Source: Trachythela sp. YZ-2020 (taxonomy: Eukaryota > Cnidaria > Anthozoa > Malacalcyonacea > Clavulariidae). From it: a DNA stretch of 64,000 nt. The position numbers and the translations under genes are program-made. Shown piece by piece: positions 44,346-55,600 of the stretch; positions within the stretch are counted from its first letter, which is position 1, and the number at the start of each line of letters is the position of its first letter. The notes beneath the pieces were generated by a model. It searched no databases. It was not told where the DNA came from and was given only the letters and a program-made list of their open reading frames with translations. Where the stretch lies: assembly GCA_016169945.1 (NCBI GenBank), contig JADLSH010000388.1:2328001-2392000 (forward strand). The letters are read 5' to 3'.

Positions 44346-47300
44346 ATGAGTACGCATCAATCTGCGATCACACTTGTCCAGAAAAAAGGAGCGCTCGTCC
44401 CACAAAGATCAGAGCGTAAATCGACATTAGAAGCAAATGGCTACACTCTTGGAAAAACCTTGGGCGAAGGGGCATATGCCAAAGTGAAGTTGGCCATCTC
44501 TTCGAAACAGAATTGTCATGTTGCTGTAAAGATCATTAATAAGCGTCGCGCATCGAAAGAGTACTTGGCGAAATTTTTACCACGTGAAATTCAAGTCCTT
44601 CAAAGACTCAAGCATCCATATGTGGTAAGAATTTCAAGGACCAAGTGTGATTATTGTCCCGCAAACATTTGCTTTCTTTTTTTTAACTTTCAACCTGTAT
44701 TTTGTATTTCTGGACATGTTGCAGCGTACACACGTAAAAATGCAGAAGTTGTAACAAACCTGCAGCAGACTTGTACCAATGCTGTTTCAACAACTTGTTA
44801 TCAGGATGTGTTCGCACTGCTTGTTCCCAGCTTGTTGATAAGTTATCAACGACTTGTTGACAACTTGCTACAAGGTTGTTGACTCAACAGACTTGTTACA
44901 AGTTGTTCCAACAACTTGTTATCGTCCTGCAATTCAACAACTTGTTAGCAAGTTGTGAGTGACAACCTTGTAGCAACTTGATAAAATGACAGCATTGTTA
45001 CAAGTCGTTGATAAGCTTGCTATATAAAGGTACGTTCACACACAGCGATTTGTCGGGCCGATTTTAGGTTTTGCTGAATGTTAATGACGAATATTTTCAG
45101 TTGATGTCACCAGATGACGTTTGCCACGTATTTTTCAAATATCATTAACGTGCATCTGAAATCGGCCCGACAAATCGCAACGTGTGAACGTACCTTAAGT
45201 CTGTTGCGAACACATTTTGTTGACAAGATGTGAGATTTTTGCGTCGGTAGCTAGTATTGGTTTTAATGGTTTGGTCTAACCTATTATGCAATTTTTGTCT
45301 TTTCAAGACAAAATTCTACGAAGTCCTTGAAACACAAACGAAGGTCTTCTTGATCATGGAATACGTCGAGAAAGGAGATTTACTAGAATATCTCAACAGT
45401 AATGAAGACTTGTCTGAAGCGGAAATACGCAGACTATTTCAACAGCTAGTCTTAAGTGTAGGATATTGCCATAAGGAGAAAGTTGTTCATCGTGATATTA
45501 AGTGCGAGAATATATTGCTTGATAACAAAGGACGCCTCAAGATAACTGGTGAGAAAGTTTTGACCCATATATTATGGACATTCACCCATATGGACATTCA
45601 CCCATACGGACATTTCACTCATACGGACATTTCACCCATACGGACATTTCACCCATATGGACATATTTTACCCATATGAACATTTCACCCATATGAACAT
45701 TTAACCCACATGGTCATTTCACCTATATGGACATATTTCACCTATATGGACATTTCACCCATATGGACATTTCACCCATATGGACATTTTACCCATATGA
45801 ACATTCCACCCATACGGACATTTCACCCATATGGACATTCCCCCATATGGACATTTTACCCATATGGACATTTTACCCATATGAACATTCCACCCATACG
45901 GACATTTCACCCATATGGACATTCCCCCATATGGACATTTCACTCATATGGACATTTCACCCATATGGACATTTCACCCATATAAACTTTCCCCCATATG
46001 GACATTCGACCCATATGAACATTTCACCCATATGGACATTTCACCCATATGAACATTTCACCCATATGGACATTTCACCCATAAGAACATTCACCCATAC
46101 GGACATTCACTCAGTTGTATCAAAACCGTCAAAACCAACTACGGCAAAACCCCACGTTTGAGATAAATACAGTCAGCTTAACCAAGAACGAATTGCCAGC
46201 TTTACCGGCCTCTAGAAAGAACAGTTTGGAACTGATAACGCTCTCCAGTATAAATATAGTTAGTTTAGTTTAATGCAAACTAAAACCAGGTTACTTCAGC
46301 GCATATATTTTTTAGATTTTGGTTTTGCAACAAGCACATACAAAAGCAAGCCACTGGAGACATTCTGCGGCTCCTTTGCCTACGCATGTCCACAGATCTT
46401 GCGAGGTGAGAAATATGATGGAATGGCAGCGGACGTATGGAGTATCGGCGTGGTGCTGTATGCATTGTGTTGTTCAAGACTGCCTTATGGTGACGATGAA
46501 CTCAAATTGTTTGTCAAGACTGAAACACCCAAGAAATTGATGTTTACCAAAAACGTGAGCAAAGGTGGGCGATGTATTATACAGTATGTTACGGTAATAT
46601 ATAATACTGTATAACGATTTATTATATAAACATAAGTGTTATATAGAGTTTTATGCCACTGAGAAAAATCGTATTTAAACACACGCAAAAAATACGATAT
46701 TTTTACGTGTGAAAATATCATTTTTGCAAGCCAATCAAAAACCTATTACTATTTGTGTACTATTTACATATTTGTTTCGAGTTTCTATATGAATTGTCGT
46801 TTGTTTATAATTTGTTTATAAAATAAACAGAATATTACATGGTTGCTTGGAAATATGGAATTTATTTCTCGTGTTGAAGAGAATATTGCTCACTCGTAAC
46901 TCGTTCCCTACGCTCGCTCGTGAGCAATATTCTCTTCAACACTCGAAATAAATTCCATATTTCCGCGCAACCATTGTAATATTCTCTATGTAACAAACCT
47001 ACTAATTTATATTATTCATTGGAAAGGTTGCCGTTGTAAATCGTTACTTCCTTTACTCCAAGTGTTTACTGTTCTATACTGGACTATTAGTTTACCATAT
47101 CACGCTGTGCTATATTATTATTACTCTGTATACCATATGATACCTCGTTCTCGTAGAGTGCCGTGATCTGATGCGCCGAATGCTGGACCCAAATGAGAAA
47201 ACTCGCATCACGTGTGAACAAATCCTTGAAAATGATTGGTGTAAACAAGACATTGACAAAGTGGTTAATGAGATGAGAAGACCCTCGCTAGCACCCGATG

Positions 47301-50300
47301 TACCTCCTCCTGTAGTCAGTAGTCGCCGCCGATCCACACGTACCCCTAATCCACCCGCACTTCCAGACGTTCCAACTGTAGGTAAGTGGATTTCACCCAT
47401 TCTGTAGTTTCACACAACCGTGTAGTGTAGTGTCCCCAATGTGCTCACCATTGCAAAGGCTACAGTCTAAAATAGTAGGAAGAAAAGTTGTTATTGGAGC
47501 AATTAAAACACCGTTAAAGCTCCATAGAAGCATATGAGTGCATCTGTATTTCACTCAACTGTGCAGTTTAGTCTCCCAAAAAGACCGCCGAGCTTTTGGC
47601 TTTGAGTGTATACAAAGAATATATTTATAGCAAGTGCTTGTTAACCTCGTTAAAGCTGAAGATCGAGGCTGCACAACCTGAAATGCTATCGAGAAAAAGT
47701 TGTTACTGAGGCAGTGAATTCCGTTATGCCAACGATCATTACAGGGCGCAGTTATTTGATTAAACAATTTCCCCTCAGTCCAGAAGGAATATATATACAA
47801 GGAGGAATTTAGTGATTTGAAACATTGAAAAAGTGTATGTTGAAACACGAGGTGCTAGCCGATTGTTTTAACTTATTTTTTAGTCTGACTCTATACCAAA
47901 CACCGCAGGTTTTTTCCGTCCTCACTGGACCTCTATGGAGAATAGTTTAGAACTGAAAGAGATACCAAGTATAACCATAGTTTAGTTTAGGCTTCCTCCA
48001 GTAGTAACACTGCATGAAACTATAAAAGATGGCCCTTACTAGACCTCTAGGGAGAACAGTTTAGAACTGATAGAGCTATCCAGTATAAATATAGTTAGTT
48101 TAGGTTTCCTCCTGTGATAACACTGGACCAATAAGGGATGACCCTTACTGGACCTCTAGGGAGAACAGTTTAGAACTGATAGAGCTATCCAGTGTAAATA
48201 AAGTTAGGTTTCTTCTTGTAGTAACACTGGATCAATAAGGGATGGCCTTACTGGACCTCTAGGGAGAACAGTTTAGAACTGATAGAGCTATCCAGTATAA
48301 ATATAGTTCGTTTAGTTTAGGTTTCCTCCTGTAGTAACACTGGATCAATAAGGGATGATCCTTACTGGACCTCTAGGAAGAACAGTTTAGAACTGATAGA
48401 GCTATCCAGTATAAATAAAGTTAGTTTAGTTTAGGTTTCCTCCTGTAGTAACACTGGATCAATGGAATTGTAGGTGGAACAGTTTAGTTTAATTTAGGAT
48501 ATTTTGTGTAAAATGAACTAAACAGAAAACATCTTATCGTGAACTAGGTGACGAAAAACGCATGTCTGTGGCTCAGCCCAGTCAAAGGAGAATGAGTTTC
48601 CAGGATGAAGTGGCTACGATTGCGTCAAATATGGCAACAAAATCACGAATTAAACAATATCAATATGACGGTGAGATAACATATAAGTTGCTTGACCACA
48701 GACACAGTCTATGGTCCCGCGAACTCACTTCACCCGTTAGTTATTAAACATTTAAGGTGTCTCTGCGCAGGAGAAAGTTGGTATATACCCAATAGGTTCA
48801 ACTTTTCAAAGTGACATGTAGTTATGTGCATGTCACATGAAGTTAAATTAGTTATGTTAATCCTACAATATTGCAACAATCACAGCCAGGGGAGGCAACA
48901 CTAGGAGATCAGCGAGGGAGACGGGTTACATTTCATCTCAACGCTTGGTTAACGCTTTTTATTAGTCTACACATAAAATCTAAGTCCAAGGATAGTTTTA
49001 GAACCGAGTTAATCTTATACTTTTACTTCAGCTAAGTCAAAAGTTTTAAATTGTCATGTCGCTCATTTAGTTAACTGAAAAGGTATAATATTAATTATGC
49101 AGGTCATGAAAACTTGTTCTCAAAATGTATAAGAAATGGCATGCCCGACCCCCCCCCCCCCGAAGTAGTCTCACGCCTTCACTGTTTTCGTCCCCCTCCT
49201 CCCCCACCAATACTCCACCAATATTCAAACTGATGCGCTGCCAATTCGACTTTTGGCCAACTCTTTGGTATGGTCAATATCTTATTTTTTCGAACGATTA
49301 TGTCGGACTTATTATATCTAGATTTTGTTGGCATGTCACTCGATTGAACTAATAATTGAAGGGTTTTGTAGATGGAAAATCATTGAGTGTAAATTATATA
49401 CATTTATTAGACCTAACCAGGAACAGCTGCGAAAAATGCAACTATAGGTCCCTGGCAGGAATTGAATCTGCGGCCCTGCGATTTCGGTGCAGCGCTCTAA
49501 CCAACTGAGCTACAGAGTCCAGTTGTCGAGCTCTAACCACAAGTTACGGACTTATTAGAGTCTCTTTCTGTTTAAACGGTATTTCACTTTCGGCAATTAT
49601 TCTGTTTATAGAAAGTTTCAAGTCTCGAGCGGCATCAGAGCGGCGTCGTAGTTCTCTAGTTAGTGATATTGTGAACGCAGAGAAATGTTTAGTAAATCAA
49701 AGACGAAGGCAATCGATCACAGAAAGAAAGCAATCTCTCGCCTCTGACGTATTGATTACGTCACCTGAACAAGCCGCTATGAACGCGCGGAGACAGTCCT
49801 GGACACCAGCACACGTCGCGGTAGGTTACACTGAACTAACGTTAACACTGGATTAGTATCATTATGGCCACTGATCTGAAAACTAGATCTGGATGGAGCA
49901 TCCTAGTGAAATCAATGAGACAATTTTGAAGCCAGAATATTTTTAATGACCTTATTAGTTATTCACCGGTAAATTTAGGACGAAAGAGAGGCCACTGGTG
50001 ATCAATTCTTATCTAGACAATACGTGTCCTTTCCCACCAATAACTAGAAACTGTTAAAACCCCTTTAAACATGTCCCCAACACCACAGTAGATTGGTGGT
50101 GGTCACACCAATATGGCCGCCATTGGCCAACTTCATTTATGCATAGCAGATGCACTATCCAGTTCTTGTTTTCAGATCAGTGCTGTGGGGGTAGGTCGCA
50201 CTGAACTAACGTTAACACTGGAATAGTATCATCGTGACATTACTAGACCTATAGTGAGAGCACTTTAGAACTGACATAGAGCTATCCAAAATACATAAAG

Positions 50301-52060
50301 TTAGTTTGTCAATCACAGGCAATTTGTTTCAGAAACGGAATACAAGAAATATTAGTTTAATAAGGACAAATCCTTCAAAACGTTTGTATATGGCGTTGAC
50401 AACATCAGGGATGGTCCAGCATGATCTGGTAGGAGGGGTGCTGAGCGAGCGCTGGTCATGCAGCAGGGTGCGACCATCGACGGAGGCAAGGTGTATCTTT
50501 ACTGAGGACCCCTGGCATGGTCAAGCTACTGGGCTTGTAAGAACATTTTTGAGAAATAAGGTTGCCTAGATGGTCAACCCCCCCCCCCACACCACCTACC
50601 TAGTAAACCCATCCCTGGACAACATGCACTCGAGTTTTAAAGCTAGCTACAATTTGACACAATCTCTCTTTTTCTAGCATAAAGCGCACGGCGGTTACCA
50701 TGGCACCAAAAAGGAGGATGAAATTTTGGAGATGACAAAGCGAGGTATCGAGCAAGAGTTATGTGGTCTGAAGCACACCGCGGCGGGTGTGGCTGCAAGA
50801 ATGGCGGCAGAGGCAACGCATTATGAGAAAAAGAAAGATAAGGAGATCGAAGCACAAGCAAGTATTAGGAAAGGTATGAGCAGAACGAAATCCAAGGAAG
50901 GCGGAAAACTGGGAAAATTCATGAAGAAATGTGCGAAAATTTGTAAGCAACCTTCTAAGGTAAGTTAGCGACCACTTTTGGTGATAATATAGTTATATAC
51001 AGTAAAATTCCGCACACTACTTTTGGAGGGAAGCTCATTTACTTAGTATGACAGATACTTCGTATCCGTTGTTAAATGCATGTATGTTTGCTATACTTCT
51101 ATACTTCAAAAACATTAATTGTTACTGGTTTATTGTTTTAAATTGTATTCTCAAATTCATTAATAATTCATGAACCAAAAACAAAGAGAATCATAAGCGC
51201 GGAAGATGGTTTGAAATCAGAGGAAGAAATTACATAAATTCAGTGAACTTTCACATCGGTTTTCTCGAAAAATACACGTTCGTTTGAGAATTAAGTTCAA
51301 ACACTCGTAAGGAGGACTTCCTCTGATTTCTAAACACCTCGAAATTCGTTAAAATATACTCGGCTTCGCCTCGTATATTCAACTCTTCTCGGTGTTTAGA
51401 ATCGGAGGAAGTCCTCCTACTCGTGTTTGAACTATTACTTCAAATCAGTATATCAGTGAGTGTATATTTCAAAGCCTCTGATTTTGACGTGAATTCTATT
51501 TGAATACTCTCTTGTTTCGTTGAGTACTGTACTAAACAAGAGACTATTGAATTGAAAACTTTATTTTAGTAGGGTAAAACCTTTCAGCATTACAATAAAT
51601 ACTGTTATCAATCGGTGTTGTTATTATCAGAATATGTTCGCACTGCTTGTTCCCAGATTGCTGACAAGTTGTCATCGGCTTGTTGACAACTTGCTACAAG
51701 GTTGTTGATTCTATAAACTTGTTATAAGTTGTTTCAACAACTTGTTATCGTCCTGCAATTCAACAACTTGTCAACAAGTTATGAGTGACAACCTTGTAGC
51801 GACTTGTTAAAACGACAACATTGCCACAACTTGTTGACAAGCTTTCTACAAGCCTGTTGCGAACACATCTTGTTGAGAAGAGGAGAGATTTTTGCGTGCA
51901 TGTCTATCATTTGCACGAATCGTTTTACGATCCTACTCACTTATATTCTTGAAAACGTAGAATTGATAGTGTTTGAAACAAGTTTGTTTCAATAAACCTG
52001 GATAGTGATGCTACAAAGTCGTTGGTTAAAATCTTTAATTTTCATTTATAGAATAAATAA
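44346..52060 (+). CDS. TSSK4-like testis-specific Ser/Thr kinase, about 538 aa, 8 exons
   Basis: TSSKs are kinases of late sperm development. Exons: 44346-44624, 45308-45548, 46316-46564, 47157-47381, 48548-48670, 49612-49820, 50678-50959, then a tiny last exon 52052-52060 ending NK-stop; all phases agree. Kinase features: glycine loop LGEGAYAKV (39-47), Lys62 in VAVKIINK, YLAKFLPREIQVL, catalytic HRDIKCEN (Asp156), DFGFA (174-178), FCGSFAYACPQILRG, VWSIGVVLYAL and MLDPNEKTRIT. The APE-motif Glu is Gln (CPQ, residues 198-200), where TSSK4 has CPE. Beyond residue 290 is a tail of about 250 residues, basic and Ser-rich with RRxS sites (RRRSTRT, QRRMSF, ERRRSS, RRQSI, RRQSW), much longer than in vertebrate TSSKs. 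The 3' end is uncertain. Confidence 0.88.
44728..45246. mobile_element. CAACTTGTT-word element containing a nested MITE
   Basis: It starts tacacacgtaaaaatgc and ends caagatgtgagatttttgcg, inverted ends of the family also found at 20557, 33297 and 51628. Between gcttgctata and agtctgttgcg lies a GCGATTTGTCGGGCC MITE (45025-45197); in other copies these two words are adjacent. It sits in intron 1 of the kinase gene. Confidence 0.9.
45025..45197. mobile_element. MITE family 'GCGATTTGTCGGGCC', copy 2 (nested)
   Basis: Ends taaaggtacgttcacacaca and tgtgaacgtaccttaa; palindromic arms as at 11028-11203. It is younger than the CAACTTGTT-word element it interrupts. Confidence 0.92.
45565..46115. repeat. 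Minisatellite of ACCCATATGGACATTTC, about 16-17 bp units
   Basis: Roughly 30 tandem units (acccatatggacatttc with atacgg, atgaac and ccccca variants) fill most of intron 2 of the kinase gene, starting about 16 bp after the exon-2 donor. Because the period is near 16-17 bp, all frames look open (HPYGHFTHMDISPIWTF); this is not a protein. Confidence 0.95.
46640..46990. mobile_element. Foldback in intron 3 of the kinase gene
   Basis: Arms ttgaagagaatattgctcac and gtgagcaatattctcttcaa surround tcgttccctacgctcgctcg. Outer atggaatttatttctcg and cgaaataaattccatat are also mirrored. Confidence 0.85.
47925..48480. repeat. Tandem repeat, unit about 104-114 bp, in kinase intron 4
   Basis: About five units, each containing cttactggacctctagggag, aacagtttagaactgatag and agtataaatatagttagttt, start near 47930, 48034, 48143, 48247 and 48361. 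Single units are also found at 2360-2410, 46195-46270 and 50240-50310, so the unit is a dispersed repeat that amplified in place. Confidence 0.9.
49378..49530 (-). mobile_element. tRNA-derived SINE, family 1, minus strand
   Basis: On the minus strand: ctctgtagctcagttggtta (A box), cgctgcaccgaaatcgcagg, attcaattcctgccaggg (B-box region), tgcatttttcgcagctgttc and aggtctaataaatgtatata. It lies in kinase intron 5, about 80 bp before exon 6. Confidence 0.9.
49868..50184. mobile_element. MITE with ACTGATCTGAAAACTAGA ends, copy 1
   Basis: Ends cactgatctgaaaactaga and gttcttgttttcagatcagtg are inverted copies. The interior contains gaagccagaatatttttaat and caccaatatggccgccattg. A second copy with the same interior is at 55134-55603. 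It lies in kinase intron 6. Confidence 0.85.
50375..50635 (+). repeat. Dispersed repeat bounded by GGGATGG / CCATCCCTG
   Basis: It starts tcagggatggtccagcatga and ends agtaaacccatccctgga, with gaggacccctgg in the middle and a C-run near the end. Related copies are at 54430-54690 (minus), 56762-57105 (plus) and 62110-62310 (minus), and partly at 1-165 and 59600-59870. Non-coding. Confidence 0.7.
51155..51440. mobile_element. Foldback with central CTCGGCTTCGCCTCG
   Basis: Arms ttcaaacactcgtaaggagg / cctcctactcgtgtttgaac and cctctgatttctaaacacc / ggtgtttagaatcggagg are mirrored. The centre actcggcttcgcctcgtat is like the centres actcggctgcgcctcgatg of repeats at 2040-2110 and 21430-21500. Confidence 0.8.
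51628..51900. mobile_element. CAACTTGTT-word element, solo copy in last kinase intron
   Basis: It starts tcagaatatgttcgcactgc and ends gttgagaagaggagagattt followed by ttgcgtg. Same word-chain interior as 33297-33572. Confidence 0.85.
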
Positions 52061-52297
52061 ACGTTCAAGACGCGAAAGAGCGAAATGTAAATGACCGTAT
52101 CGTTCCTATATCAAGGCGTGAAAACCAGGACGACAAAATAACTAAACGGAAAAATCGCAAGAAACCGAAGCATGGTCGTAAACGATTCTATTAATAATTA
52201 CAAAATGTAAATGAACTCAGTTCCGCAATACACAATGTAACAGACCTTTTCCTGATTGTATATTCTAACATTTACCGATCTACCGTTGTTTATTATC

Positions 52298-52540
52298 AGG
52301 GTTGTACCAGAATTCAAACCGGTCTGAAAATAATTTGTGTTTACATTCATCCCGCTCTGAATTCGTCCCGGTCTGAAGATAGTCGGTTCGGTCCAGCGAA
52401 CGGGATGACTTCAGACGGGTGAGAGTAATCTCTCGTCCCAGTCTCATGTAAACATCTATTATAAATAATACTATGAGCAAAACGAAATCCTACCGGTTAG
52501 ACTTCATCCCGGTCTCACGTGAACGAGGCCTTTCATAATT
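52298..52540. mobile_element. Element made of CCGGTCTGAA words
   Basis: Repeated accggtctga, cccggtctgaag, tcagacgggt and atcccggtctca words in both orientations, with gtgtttacattcatcc and ttcatcccggtctcacgtga near the ends. It lies between the kinase and eEF2K 3' ends, which are about 540 bp apart. Confidence 0.7.
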
Positions 52541-52603
52541 GATTCATTATGGCTAGAATAAGCTCAAGTAAAAACAAAGCATCACTGACCTTCGCTAGTG
52601 CAT

Positions 52604-55600
52604 TCACTCCTCTAACTCGCCCCAGACTTCCTCAGCCAGCGCGAAATATTTATTCGCTAACTTTCCCTTCATCTCAGTCATAGCATGTTCAGCAGCACTG
52701 TTATACATGTCCCCCGATGTCTGTGGATCCCGTTCAATCCCATGCCCTCCCTCTCTGTACATCGCTGCCACTCGTGCGTACAGTTTCGACAGAGGATCTG
52801 TAACTAACTGGACTGTGGTGGTTTCGGTTGTGTCGTTTTCCATTGATTGGATGACATCTTCGTACAGACGGACCGCTTCTGACCACGATTGGGACCTGAA
52901 GTAGAGAACAGTATTAATATATAAAATTGACTATGATCAATTACCCTTGGTTTCATCCTTTTCTGAATGTATGTATGTATGTAAAACTTTATTTCACAGA
53001 CATACGTTGGTTTTCATGAGGGGCGTCATTTTTATGTACAAAATATTTACAAGAAAAAAAAGAAGAAAAAATTAACTAATTACAAGAATACAGAATACAG
53101 GAGGTGTGACCCAACATTAGCATAGTAATATTAATTATTAATATTTTCTTTAAAAATATAAATAGATTGTGCCTCTTTTGCGTCCCGAGAAAGCCTGTTC
53201 CAAAGCTTTGCCCCACTGTATTTAAAACTTTTTTTTAGGAATTCCCTTCTCGGTTTTGGGAGAGCTATATCAGTATTGCTATTTCTCAAGTTATAGTTCG
53301 CCTGTGTTAACCTACTCTCAATCAATGACTCTTTCAAGTTAGAAGCAGTATAATCATTTAGAATTTTATACAGAAGAATGGACTTCATCTTCTGTCTTCT
53401 ACTTTCTAAAGTTTCCCAACAAGAACTGCAAAACAGAAATATACTATTCTCTGTGGTCCAGTAATTGTCATTCCCTTTGGAATAGGTCTAGTGTTACTAC
53501 AGCAGAAAACTTGCGGTTTGAAAAGGTCAAACTGAAGGCACTCTAGAGAATACGAACCACGCCTGTAGATTATATTTTTGTAGAGGATACTGTAATTTGC
53601 GGTATCCCGATATCCACAGCATACTAAAATTAGATTTTTGATACCAAACTGTGAATGACTTCTACCCCGACTGGACATTACAACATTTCAAACATGTTAA
53701 TGTTAAATGTCTCCAGTGGTCTACCAATATAGTTTTTGAATATACAAGTCTGCAACAAGCCCTTCCACATTCAAGACTTGATGATTCAGGGATAACAAAA
53801 CTTATGGTAACCATAATACCAGAGGTGGGATACTGGATTCTCATGGGGGGGATACTAAAACTTGGAATCCTGGTATCCCAGTTGAATACTGAAAAATAAT
53901 ATCAATTTCAGACCCTGGAGGGTAGCCAATCTTCGAATGGAGTTAGGCTATGCCGGCGCAGTCAGTACTCCAGGCTTAGATAAATAGCTCCACTTGATTT
54001 TTAGAGTTAGCCTGTAAATCCAGAATTTTTAATTCAACTAAGTTCTGAAGCGCATTTTTTAAATTTGGAGTTACAGTAGCCCTTTAGATTATGGAATTGC
54101 TCCATGGCTCCTTAACTTCCGCAGCCATGATGCGGACTAGAGGATATGGACTATAACCAGCCATCTTCAGCTTTGCTCTTTACTTGACAATTACCTGGAG
54201 ACATCACTCCAGTTATTCCCTTACCTTTCATCAGTCAGACCAGTTCCAGTGTCAAACGCACGTGCCATGTATAGCATCGCTTCTCTATCACCATTCTCGC
54301 TGGAAATCTCCATACATTGAATGCCACGTTCCCTGTTCTCCTCGTTGTCCTATGCAATTTAATGATGGGTGGAAGCTTAGTCACTGGGTACGAAGGTAGG
54401 TTCTTCAACAATATATCACAATTCAACCAGTGGCGACACTAGTCACAGAATATTGGGGGAGGGATTCAGGGATAGATTTGCTAAGGGTTGCCAATTTCTG
54501 TATTAACCATCTAGGCAACCTTATTTTTCAAAAATTTTCAAACATGCTCTGCCCCTTGACTCTGCCGGGAGTCCTCAGAGATGATGCACCATGCTTAGGT
54601 TAACGGTCACGCCCTGCTTCATAATCAGCGCACGTCCAGCACCCCCCACCCCCCTTCCTACCAGACCAAGCTGGATCCATCCCTGGTCAAATTTAAGTGT
54701 CACCCTATTACCACCCTTTTGTTGTTGCAAATCACAGTTCTTTAAACATTTTTGCCATAAATCGTATGGAAATTTGCTTATCAATTTATAGCCTACAAAT
54801 GCTTTCATGATTGTAAAATTATTGTTACACAATGTTACACAGTTATTGAGCTACCATTTGAAGACTTTCAGCCCCCCCCCTCCCTCAAACTCGCCTGAAA
54901 TATATACTTTTCCTCCTGGGCTAAATAAAGTATCTATTATTAAAGGTGTGTTTCTTTCACGGCGAAGTTACAGAGGACAACTTTTAGTGATAACTCGCAA
55001 TGCAAATCGTTCAAAAACCAATCAAATTTCGTATAACCTCATTTGCATTGCAAGTTGTCGGTAAACGTTGTCCCGTGTAATTGACATCGCCTTGACAGGC
55101 GTACAACAGAAGGTCGCCTGCACGCTTAATACACTGATCTGAATACTAGAACTGGATAGAGCATCCTGTTGAATTCAATGAGCCAATTTTGAAGCCAGAA
55201 TATTTTTAATCAGATCAGATTTATAAATCTGTCAAATTCTTGACCAGTCAAATCGTTAGCTGTTTAAAGCAAATATATTTTCCTATGTAACTTGAGAAAT
55301 ATAGCTTCCAACATCTCTTCTAATGAGTTTTAGAACGTTTTAAACACCACATAATGAGGCTTATGGCGGCTATATTGGTGTGACCTCATTAGTTATTCAC
55401 CAGTAAATTTGGGAAGAAAGAGCTCTAGGCCACTGATGATAATTTTTATCTAGACAATATTTGTCCTTTCCCATCAATAACTAGAAACTTATAGAAGCTC
55501 TTTAAACATGTCCACTGTAGATTTGTGGTGGTCACACCAATATGGCCGCCATTGGCATATCAGATGCACTATCCAGTCCTTGTTTTCAGATCAGTGGCTT

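Noticed and set aside
45710..46161. Plus-strand frames of 91-144 residues (HPYGHFTHMDIS repeats)
   Set aside because: They come from the 16-17 bp minisatellite in a kinase intron, not from a protein gene.
52062..52192. Calling the basic frame as a definite final kinase exon
   Set aside because: Its phase does not match the phase-0 donor at 50959, so I kept it only as an open question.
53406..53678. 90-residue minus-strand frame next to the LINE fragment
   Set aside because: No recognisable reverse-transcriptase or other motif; composition is like random AT-rich sequence.
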